Part shown: one piece after another, positions 42,132-52,500 of the stretch
Layout of the letters: every line of letters begins with the position of its first letter
Position numbering within the stretch: position 1 is the stretch's first letter
Source of the DNA: Chrysaora quinquecirrha
Lineage: Eukaryota; Cnidaria; Scyphozoa; Semaeostomeae; Pelagiidae
NCBI GenBank assembly: GCA_014526335.1
Contig: JACTAT010000035.1
Coordinates: forward strand, 2,982,344-3,046,343
DNA: 64,000 nucleotides
Direction of reading: 5' to 3'
Translations under genes and position numbers: made by a program
The notes under the pieces: generated by a model
Told to the model about the DNA's origin: nothing
Databases searched by the model: none
The model's input: the letters and a program-made list of their open reading frames with translations, nothing else

Positions 42132-45100
42132 TTATTCTTCCATAGCATCATCAGGGCCTTTCACTTTCTCATAAAAAGTTGGCTGAAAAAAGAGGTACTT
42201 GTGTTAGTCAGTGCTTTACGAAAATCAAAAAATAGAAATCATATATTAACATATTTATATATTAATTTTTTATAATTTTATGTGTTTATAATACTACTTA
42301 TTATTTATAATCATATATTTATTGTCATTAGTAACGTTGCTGTCAGTCGGTTCTTGCATTACGCCATTTATCAGGTTTGACCAAATAGGTCGCTTTAGTG
42401 GAAAAACTGGTTTCTCTATAACTTAGAGATGTTTTTAAACTCTCTCTTGATCATCATTAACCATGTTAGGTTTCGGTCCCCTGTTGAATTTGCGATAAAC
42501 AGCGGAAACATTTTCCGGCATACTCAAAGTATGAACCATGAACGTCAGAAACAGACCGAAAGAATGAACTAAGGCGGAATTTATACCCAGATGCGGCTCG
42601 AAATGCACCAATCGGTAAGAGAAGCTGAATTGGCATTGTGTTCTAAACACCAATCAGCTGACCAGATACAGCCTGTCAGACGAAAAAAGCTTTTAAGTAT
42701 GGCCAAAAATGTTTCCGCTGTTTATCGCAATTCTGAAGTTTTGTACTACTCAAAAACTATCTTTCTTGTATCTTTCTTGTAGCTTCTTGCAGTGATTTTC
42801 TGGCTGGAGTATCTTCATGTAGCATAATCTCAGCAGATGACGGTCATTCATTGACCTTCCCCCTTTGATGGTTTGACTTCAAGGTTTCCAGGCATTCGTT
42901 ACATATTCAATATAACTTTTCTTCTGAGATCTTATCCATCCACTTAATAATAGCAGTTGACTTCTTGTTTTTTTGGAATGCATCCATTTCATCTTCTAGC
43001 TGTTTGGCAATGTCAGCATCCATAACTCAGAGTAAAGGCCCATTTCCATTTCGTTCGCATTCTCTGTTCGCTAGCCATCAAAAAAAGGCGAACGCAAGGC
43101 GATTTTGATTTCCGCTGCAAGTCAAGCTCAAGCTTAAAAAGTTTCACTTTGTTTATCGCCTAAAATCGATCACCAAGGCTGTATTCTGTTCGCAAGCGAG
43201 CGGAGAATTTCAAATTCGCTAGCGAACAGCGAATGCGAACGAAGTGGAAAAGGGCCTTTAAACATCATTAATGTATCAATCACCTTGGTATACTTGGGTA
43301 TTCCAGACCAGGGGTAAAGTGTAAAGTCGACTGCGTAGCTCCAGGCTAGTAGTAGACTTATGCATCCAGACCAGGGTAAAGTGTAAAGTAGGCAACTTTA
43401 CTTCACTTTGTTCCAAAACTGAAACAGGAATTCTATTCTAGCTTTCTCTAGTCTAGCACCACGGCTGTAGTATCAGCTAACTCTAAATAACCATAGTCTT
43501 GATGACATAGCTTCAGTTGCTATGTTTTATGGTTCATTGCAACACTAGGCATGAATTCCTTCATGAGTGTCAGTGACAAAAACATCAAATTTTCATAAGA
43601 CCTACCTGAGTTTCAATTTTATTTTCCGAATCTTCATCATCGCTTCTTTCATCTCCAGATGATCCACTTTCAGCTAAATTTTCAGATTGTTTCCTTGACA
43701 AAGAGTCGACGTTACCTAAAAGTTGAACTTGATGTTAAGTTTTTAAGGTGACATGGAAAAGTCTTTCATCTCTTAAGTGTACTATGCTTTTAGAAGTTGG
43801 CAAGTTTAGAATTCCTAACTATTTGTTTGGTCACATCCTGTTTTTAGCAGACGCCTTCTCTTTTCGGCAGGCGTCGAAACATATTTTTGGTACCGTCTTC
43901 TGAAAACGGCAGGTTTCGCAGGCCTCCAAAACCTTCTGTCCCCTAAGCTGGAAGGTTTCGCAGACATCGAAAGGAATCTCGTTCTTGCTATAAAATGAAT
44001 GGTTTCGTTCGATTTTGTTCTGATCAGCCTAGCATTTTCGGAAGCTGTGTTTTTTTGGTGCAGGAAATGTTTTCTCTGTCAAAAACCGAAGGTTACCAAA
44101 AAATAAGCCCTAACATTCTAAAATGCTTATAATCAAAATGAAAGTTTGAAAATACCTGGCTTTTGATTTGCTCAGCATTGGCCTCCTCATCTGGTCTTGC
44201 TGTACCTGATGACAGCTTTTCATAGCAAGTATCACAAACTCTAATTGGTTTAGAGGAGATGTGTGGAAGGAGGAACTTTCTTGCTGAACAGTTTCCACAA
44301 ACAACCAGACCACATCGACGACAATGATGCTGTCAATAATAAAGAGAGTTCATTCCTCAAAAATAACTACGTAAAAAAATTTTTGTGATAATTTTTATTT
44401 TTATTTGTTTTTTTTATTATGCCCACGCTATTATCTTTCACTTGCGGATGATGAACCTTTGACATGTTTGAAACGTTCAAACAGCCTAGATAGTCGTTAA
44501 TATTTTACAAAGTTATTCACCAATGTATATTTCACTTACCCTTCGATTAATGGCAGTGAATTTTGACTTCTTACAATGCATGCAACACGTGGCATCTGAA
44601 TCTGGCACCCATACAGCAGCATGCTCTTTTGACGGTGTTTTACCAGCTAAACAGATATTTAATTAATTCAGTCAATTTTTCTGCTTCATTTCTTGTAACA
44701 ATGAGAATGAAACCTCTGAAAAAAGTATGAAAGCTTACTTTTGGAAAGAAGATCATCAATGCATTTATTAATATGTGCCATCCATTCTGCCTTCTCGGTT
44801 GCAGTAGCTGCATATACTGCAAATGACTTACTTGGGTTAATTATCTGCCAGCCATTTCGCAGACCTGTGAAACAAAAAGGAGTGATTTAATTTATGGTTG
44901 CAGCATTCTTCTCATTGCAACAGTCAGTTAGCCAATTTATTGGTCATCTTTCACTTCACTACATTGGAAAAATGACACATGGCTACTACAACTACTTGCG
45001 GCTACCAAATTTGTTGGAGCAGCTTACATACTGTTTTTGCAGAACTAAAACATTGCCATACCTTCTTCATCTTCTAATCCAATAATCTTCACTTCTTCTA

Positions 45101-47502
45101 GTGGCAAGATATGTTGTTTGTTATACTAAAATAAATAAGTATAAATTGTGAGTGAATATAGTGAGTTATAAAGCCAAAATATCTTTCAAGGACCCAAACT
45201 GTTATTAAACAAGACCAGATGCATGGTGTGTGTTGGGGAGAGGTGAAATAGTGTATTGTATAACAATTGCTAGAATCTCAGTCGTGCATAAACTAACAAC
45301 ACCTTGATAATGGTCATCATGCTACCCTACACTGGGATCAAACTCTGATCTCCATGAGAGACCATTTTGTGCTCTCACAAGAACTGAAAATTTGAGAGCC
45401 TTGATAGATTTGAATTTAGAAAATGAAATGTGCAGGGTATGATGATTTCTTTTGTCTTAACAGAAGCATTGTTACAAAATCACAAAACATTGGTGATTGA
45501 TGGTAAAATGATTTAACTGACATAAATGCTTACTTTCTTCTCATTTATAATGATGTTACCATAGCATATTGCATCATTGAAGAGGAAAAACTATAAGACA
45601 AAACACACAATATTTAAGATAACATGCATTTTGAAATAAAATTTTCTACGATTTGAAATGTATAAAAGTCAGGTAACTAGTTCCATTTTGAGGGCAACTA
45701 ATCGGCACACAGTTCCTTAAAAGTAGGCATGTTCTACTTCTGTGATTAGTTTACAACTGGCTCCCATCAGTCACAGTCAACCTGAGTGATCTTGCGACTG
45801 TGATCAATTGTATCTTAAAAGTTCTGACTTATTGTTGACATGTCAGCATAAGTTAGCAGTTACAACTAGTTGGCTTTATAGTTCTATCGTATTTTACATG
45901 GACGTAATCCTGGCTTAAGAACAGCACAAAGCTGTTAAAATAATGATACTAATTATCAAACTAACAACACAACAGCCTGAAATTTAGTTTAAAGGTACCT
46001 TTCTAGGTTTTGGCTTCTTTCGGCATATCTTTGTTAGAACACCCTCGCCAACAAGCACTCTCCCAGGTTTGAGCAGAGGCTGATTGAAAAGAAAAATTAT
46101 TTCTGAATAATCTAGCCTAAACATATCAATAAAAAGATATTCAATTCATTCTAAATTTCTTGCAAATATACCTTTATGTGCTACATAGCTTCTCGGTAAA
46201 GTGATGCAGGGGAATGCCGGGCATTCATACACAGAATAAACAGTTTGCTTATTGTGGGTGAAAACTGTAATGGGCCTGAGAACCTTTTTGTGTTTACATT
46301 GTGTGGGGTGAGTAAGGAAAGTAACAGAAAAGTGTTCTTCTCATGCAGAGCAACTTTAAAAATCTGGTTTCATACAAGGGTCCTACTGTATATGTAGTAT
46401 GGGTGGTGTGGCCAAGTTTTCAAGGTGTTTGGCTCACAATTGATCAGCAGGGTGTGGGGCAGACTGGAAAGTTTCATTTTTTGTACAGGCAAGTTGTGAT
46501 GGCCTTAAAATGCTGTTTGTCCTTTGTGCAGGGAAGAAACAATAGAAAAGGCTTGTACCCATTGTTCTTCTATTTTATGCCAGCTGCATTGTCAATTTAA
46601 AAAAATGAGGATAGAGCTTGTGGGAGCAATATCTTGGTGTGTATGGAGTAAACTTTCCAGTCTGGGTTGTTGGTTTGATTCTTGTTGGGATCACCTTCTA
46701 CAAGCCTACAGCAAACTCAGCTGTCCATCCTTCCACGGTCCCAGGGTATCCGTTCTAGAAAATTAGTCTGGTGATGCATGCTGAAGGTTCACATTAGCTG
46801 TATAGCTGCCAGAACCCCTAAAGATTGCTTGATTGTTTGCTCACAACTAAAATGGGTGGACTTTTTCATCCAAAACTCTATGATTTTAGTTAATCACCTG
46901 GCCTGAACTTCCAAAACAGTCCTCCACATTCTTGATTCTCCTTACATTTGCTTTGCTGTTAACTACAATGAGAAAATGCAAATGCTTATTGCTTTTTACA
47001 GATATAACTAGAGACCTATCTCAAGAGTTGTGGGCTTAGCAAAGGGGTCTGTTTTTCTGTAGATCAATTACTTTTTACACCTCCACACCTAAGTGCTCTA
47101 TAAAATCACCAAACCATCCCCCCTTGTGTGTGTTAGATTTCCAACAGAATGAGCATAATAGGCATACACATTATTTGACTGTTGCGTTGTGTAGTAGGCC
47201 TACGGTATTGAACTAAGGAAGAAAAATCTAAAACGGAAGATTTTTCCATTAACGTATTTTGCACTGATCAAATTTATTACTCACTGACCATGATTTGTTT
47301 TGAGAGTTGTCCGGCCTACGTGCGCTATCTGTCAACACCAAGCCTTCTTTTTAGGAAGGTCCAAACATGACGGCTTATTAGTTTATGACTTAAAAACACC
47401 CTAGCTTCGATCCTTCAAAATTTACATACTACAAGCAATAGGTGGTACAATATTAGCAAAATAGAATAATAGAAAGTTTGCCTCACCTAGTTTGTCAACC
47501 AT
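42132..47502 (-). CDS. PLEKHF: PH and FYVE domain protein (phafin, PLEKHF1/2)
   Basis: Endosomal PI3P-binding adaptor of early endosome, autophagy and lysosome traffic. Exons: 47502-47487, 46950-46898, 46079-45999, 45590-45534, 45125-45062, 44864-44739, 44646-44540, 44329-44206, 43715-43606, 42182-42132. All phases close, giving 262 residues (human PLEKHF2 249). The N-terminal stretch (MVDKLA, VRRIKNVEDCFG) matches phafins. The PH domain runs from PGRVLVGEGVLTKICRKKP to EWMAHINKCIDDLL. The FYVE domain has all three signatures: WVPD, R-HHCRRCG (split by an intron) and RVCD. The tail is acidic. A second donor at 44156 would extend exon 8 by about 17 codons but joins exon 9 out of frame, so I used the donor at 44206. 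Confidence 0.95.
42489..42731. repeat. Foldback repeat, near-complete copy
   Basis: TTGCGATAAACAGCGGAAAC and GTTTCCGCTGTTTATCGCAA are perfect inverted ends. The interior has the shared GAACGTCAGAAACAGACCGA and GCACCAATC...CACCAATCAGC parts. It lies in the last PLEKHF intron. Confidence 0.75.
43033..43260. mobile_element. AAAGGCCC...GGGCCTTT inverted-repeat MITE
   Basis: AAAGGCCCATTTCCATTTCG, TTCGCATTC and GTTCGCTAGC on the left are mirrored by GCTAGCGAACAGCGAATGCG and GAAAAGGGCCTTT on the right. Confidence 0.7.
43822..44110. mobile_element. GGGCGTATTTTT element, copy C
   Basis: The interior is shared with 29468-29795 (TTTTCGGCAGGCGTCGAAAC, TCTTCTGAAAACGGCAGGTT). The right end GGTTACCAAAAAATAAGCCC is preserved and the left end decayed. 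It lies in a PLEKHF intron, 45 bp from exon 8's alternative donor. Confidence 0.6.
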
Positions 47503-47689
47503 TTTGTCATGAGAGGTTGTGGATCAAGAGAAGTTTGGCAGAATGTGATGTTGCTTCTGATAAGGCAGTTCCTTCCCTTGGCCCCTTGTGACCCGATCAA
47601 CACAAACAATGGAGCGGACAAAGTACTCATCACGTGATTTATGAGTCAGATCTTTGCAGCACTGCAACGCTGGAGAGGACTATGTGCGT

Positions 47690-47905
47690 ATATGTGCTGT
47701 TCCTCTACCTGAAACTCATTAACCTGATTCACCCACCTGAGATGGGATACTGTATATGGATTGAGTCATGCCTGTTGCCTTGCGAGCGAAACGGATCCCG
47801 AACAAGACTCGAACCCAAGACCAACCAATCTTGAGACGAACGCATTGACACTCAGTCACACTACCTCACCGCCAGCACCGTTGCGCTGCCATTCCATAAA
47901 ATGGC
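47690..47905 (-). mobile_element. tRNA-derived SINE, second family
   Basis: On the minus strand, GGCGGTGAGGTAGTGTGACT and GTCTTGGGTTCGAGTCTTGT resemble tRNA A and B boxes at normal spacing. The flanking sequence is not a tRNA acceptor stem. Confidence 0.5.
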
Positions 47906-48467
47906 ACCCTTACATGTGTAGACAGTGGAGGTCTCTATCGACATCTCTAACTGCAGGTTAGGCATCCCTCCTGCAGGATGTAGCATACAGGTGTGGCAAG
48001 AACCGGTAAAAGGCAAAGAAGCAAGAATTCGTGATTGACAGATGCAGTTTTTAGAACTTTTTATAACAATATATTAAATTACAAATAACAACAACTAAAA
48101 TTGCATACGATTCTAAATTGTGCTTCAATTGCATATAAATTAGAAATTCAAAACAGCATTTTAAATCATTGAGTAAAAATCGGCATAAAACGATTCTTGA
48201 AATTGAAAATTGTTTAAATATGTATAATTGTATACGATTTGGTAAATGCAATACTAAGTTAAGAAAATATTGTCACAAGTAACAACAGGTCAATTGAAAG
48301 GTCTGTGCATAAAGCATATACAAAGAGTTGAGAGTTGAAACATTGACTAGTCTTTAGATGTCTACTACTTATCCGTGAAGTTTATGCCAAACGGGTGATT
48401 TTCATATGCGATTTTCATATGCGATTTTCATATGCGATTTGCTGAACCTGGGGTGCATGACCAGAGA

Positions 48468-48568
48468 CCCAACGACGTTTCCACTGAGGCTATAGAGCTC
48501 TAGAGCTCAATGAAATCGCCGAGTAACTCTCCAAGTCATCCAGCCTAAGGCTCTCATCCCGTTTGACT
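48468..48568 (-). mobile_element. tRNA-derived SINE, inverted copy
   Basis: The reverse complement reads GAGAGCCTTAGGCTGGATGA, GATTTCATTGAGCTC, CTCAGTGGAAACG: the same 5' head as the copies at 36369 and 48592. It lies head to head with the next copy. Confidence 0.6.
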
Positions 48569-48591
48569 TTTTCGTGTATCGGCTATGTTAA

Positions 48592-48730
48592 GGTGATTTC
48601 ATTGAGCTCTTTAGCTCAGTGGAAACGCCGTTGGCTCTCTGGTCATGCAGCCCAGGTTCGAGTCCCACTTATTGTGGTACGCCACTTGTGGAAAAATCTA
48701 TCCTTGTGTTCGCCATTCATGAAAAATATG
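48592..48730 (+). mobile_element. tRNA-derived SINE, copy 3
   Basis: Most complete copy: GATTTCATTGAGCTC, A box TTAGCTCAGTGG, B box GGTTCGAGTCCC, then the tail GTGGTACGCCACTTGTGG, AAAAATCTATCC and GCCATTCATGAAAAATATG. Confidence 0.7.
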
Positions 48731-48904
48731 TTTAGGTAAGACATACCATTTTCATTCCAACGGTTGTTCATAAGTTATAAGCAACGTAGAGCAACGTTTA
48801 ACACTTCGAAAAAAATTTCCGAAATTGCCTCTCCAGTTTAAGGGTCTGGCGTGAAATTTCACTTCATGAAGCATTCTTTGATAAAGCCTATAGGTTCAGG
48901 TTTA

Positions 48905-49490
48905 CACGTATTTCTTTTATAAGTGCTTTATAAGGAAGGCAGTACTCGGATATTCAAAAACTTTAGGAATTTGTAGTACTGGATGGGACACTTTATTTAG
49001 ATCTTTGAATAAGCAACTGTTCAATAAGCAACCAGGGCTGAGATTTTGTTAAAATTTCTGGTGAAATAGCTTTCTTTATACAGTACATCCTTGCAAACTT
49101 GTCAATTACATTGAGAAGACAGAACAGAGCCAAAATAAGAGGTTTTAGGGGGGTACCAGTCATTCTGTGACGGCTGAAATCCTAGATATCTTAAGCAACT
49201 CTTGAGGGCTAGACCAAAGTCAAGTTGCTTATTGAAAAAAAGTGTAATGTATTCCAACCACAAATATCTCTGATCAGCGGAAAAAATCTGTATTAGATTA
49301 CTCTATATCTGTCCACGACCCAATCATCAAATCAGTTTCAGCAACAACGTGCCTCTAAGTATATCTTAAAAAAACGAGAACTTAAAAATTAAAGAACTGC
49401 TAAGGAATTTTGAGTACTCAAATTTGGTCACCAATTAAGGAATTTTCAGTACTGAGCCTAAGCCGAACTTCCTTATAAAAAAAATGCGTG
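48905..49490. mobile_element. TA-type MITE with nested element
   Basis: The left end is CACGTATTTCTTTTATAAG and the right end CTTCCTTATAAAAAAAATGCGTG, both with outer TA. An AATAAGCAACT...GTTGCTTATT element (about 48990-49250) is inserted inside, giving the larger size. Confidence 0.7.
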
Positions 49491-49581
49491 TAAATCTAAA
49501 CACCAACAAGCCAATAGATTATTCTTTTGGGAAATCTCAATCTCGACTCGAGTAGAGGTGTACTCCATAAAAGCGTGTAAT

Positions 49582-52500
49582 TTAGGAGTTTAAACTTCTC
49601 CTGATACGGCACTGATTATATAAATTATGAAAAGCATAGTAAAGGTATAACACTACAAACAATCCAAGAATACAGTAATACATAGTTACCACTACAAACG
49701 TCAGCATATAAACACTTTCAGCACAGCATGGAGCTTTGTTCTTTTGGGTGGACGAGAAGTTGTTTTTAAAGAAATTTGCGTTGGCTTATTACTTACTTTT
49801 CGTGTATCTATGCTTGGAACAGAGTGGTCTGTTGTCTTCAGTAGTATGTTTGAAGGATGGTGGAGATTAGTTTTATTAGTTTCTGAGGTGGTTTTAGTCG
49901 TTGATGCGTTAGGTTTTGAAATGATGTGTTGAAGATACTATGCGATGTGTTGATTTTGCTATGCGTTGATGCGTTAATATTTCGATCTGATGCGTTGATT
50001 GCGTTGTTTGAAGCGTTGATATTGCTTTCAGCTGATAAGTTGCCTGTTCTGTTAACTGAAGCATTGACTGTACCGTGAAACGATCCATTGATTTGGCTGT
50101 AAGCTGAAGCGTTGAATACGTTGTGAACGGAAGCGTTGAAGCTAAGAACGGAGGTGTTTAATGATGCGTTTTGAATGGTCAGATTATGCTTTCCTCCAAG
50201 ATAAGGAGTCTCAGTTTTCAGCATACTTTTATCAACGGCGAGATTTTTGTTGATGTCTTTTCCAAGGTCTTTATAATAATCCTTTATATCCACGCCCATG
50301 ACGTCATATATCGAATAACAAGTTGGATATGTTTGATATGCCCACATACTACCAACAACGAACCAAACAACTATAAAGTACAGAAACGGATCTTTCAAAT
50401 TGTATCTGTTTCTTTGTTGCTCGTGTCTCTGCCTTCTGTTCTTAAACATTGAATATAAAAAACGTATAGCAGTCTCCAATAGTTGGAATGCACCAAGTGA
50501 CATCAAGAAAATTGGGAGTCTTGGCTGAGCTGGACAATAGTGGATGTTGCCAACGCCTATAAAACCAAAAACACTTGTTTAAAAAACGTTGTGTATACTT
50601 AAATATAATCTTCTGTTAAGAATACCTATGGTTTTCGGTTATCTTGTTTGGTTTGAAAACTAACTTGTGTTGCTCTTCCGACTTTTTGGAGGAAATTTCT
50701 TAGGCCCTGGCCAAACAATCGAACCTTGTTTGCCAAACATCTGAGATTTGCTTGTCAAACACAATATTTGACCGTATGGCCACATCACAAAACATTGCCC
50801 GTCAAACATTTTTTGCTTGATACAACCAAGAATGTCTTGAACTTTTCGAGAACTAAAGGTATTCTGCTTGTCTAGCAATGTTTTGCTACGTGGCCTAACT
50901 CAAACATTGCTTGTAAAGCAGAATCTCTAATGTTTGATAAACAATGTTTGATTGTTTGGCCAGGACCTAAAATAACTCAGTAGTGTTTCAGTTTTATCTA
51001 TTTTGTATTATCCGTCGTACTGTATCTTGTCTTAGACCCTGCCCAAACGACCAAACATTGTTTGTAAAACATTTGAGATTTTGCTTTGCAAGCAATGTTT
51101 GGCCGTTTGGTCAGATCGCAAAACATTGCTTGCAGCAAGCAAAATGTTTGAGAAGCAATGTATTTGTGATGAGGCCAAACTGTCAAACATTTTGTTTTAC
51201 AAGCAAATCTCAAATGTTTGACAAACAATGTTTGATCGTTTAGCCAGGGCGTAACACAAATTTCTAACAATAATATTTAAAAAATCATGGCCAAAAGATC
51301 GAAAACAATTTTTTCAAACATTTGAAATCCGCTTTCCGTGCAACCTTTGGCACCATCACAAAACAATCAGCAAGCATAATTTCGAGCAATGTTTTCGAAA
51401 GAATTCAAAAACATTTTTCTTGAACGCGAACAGAAAACAGTAAATTTTGCTAGACAAGCGAATTTCAAGAGTTTAACAAACAATGTTTGATCGTATGGTC
51501 TAAACAGGGCCTAAAAATCAAACTAACTTACCAACTGCTATCATTAACGTAGGAAGAACCAATAAAAGGCCAATACCAATACACATTATGCCTGAAAAAA
51601 TGGGAAATGAAAATAGGAGAACATTATTTTTGACTTTGGTAATCACATCTTATGACACATATTATGAACAATTACAGAGCTGCAGACTCTCATACGTCAT
51701 CAGCGAGACTTTGACCTAGGTGGGTATCATACCCGCAATTGCATTAACAGCCATTTGGTCATTGGCCATTCGAGTTAATGTCATGTTCCGAACTCCCTTT
51801 AAGCCTTTAAGGGCGAACATTTGCAGGAAGAAACTTTCCGCTCCCTTTGATTCAAAGATTCAAATTGGCAAAGTTTAGCGTCGCAAAGTTTTCACAAACA
51901 TTAAAAAATTGCATACAGTATTGTTTACGTTGTTTCAAAGTTGCAGAAGTTTCTTTAAGTAAAAGTTGCATCTCATAAAGTAAAAGAGCTGTAGTAAGTC
52001 CTACAGCACTGAAGTGTTAATACGCGATTTTTTTATAAGCAACTTAGGAGTTTTATCAGATCACAAGTTGCTTATTTTTTAGCCAAAATCTGGAACTAAA
52101 GTTGCTTAATGGTTGCTTAATATTATTCAAATAATTTTCGTAATTATATATGTAAGAAGGGAAAATAAGAAAATAAATCATATTTTCGGTCGTTCAGTAT
52201 GCCTTGCAATTTTTTGATTAGAGTTTTATTTCTTGTGTTCTAATAGCGTGCTTTTTAGTGCTTCGTAGAGCACTCTCTTTCGTGAGAAATAAAATTTTGT
52301 ATTGCTTAAGATTATATTTGTACAGAACTAAACTTGCTTAATAAGTTTTAAATCTTTTCAGTTGCTTATAAAGGAGTTTTTATAGAAAAAATCGTCTACA
52401 TCATTCATGTGAACAGAATTTGAAATAATAAAGACTCAGGATACTTACAGAATAAAGCTGTATAAAGAAATAATGACTTTAAAGACGAAATGAGACAACC

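Larger units (their letters stand above)
47503..49581. other. Intergenic, PLEKHF 5' side to TMEM272-like 3' end
   Basis: No gene is recognised. The first 150 bp should hold the PLEKHF promoter. Beyond it are a minus-strand tRNA-like SINE (47690-47905), an inverted pair of SINEs (48468-48730) and a TA-type MITE (48905-49490) with a nested AATAAGCAACT element. Confidence 0.55.

Noticed and set aside
48610..48680. Functional tRNA gene (A and B boxes)
   Set aside because: Acceptor and anticodon stems do not pair properly and the same head with a common tail recurs elsewhere, so it is a SINE.
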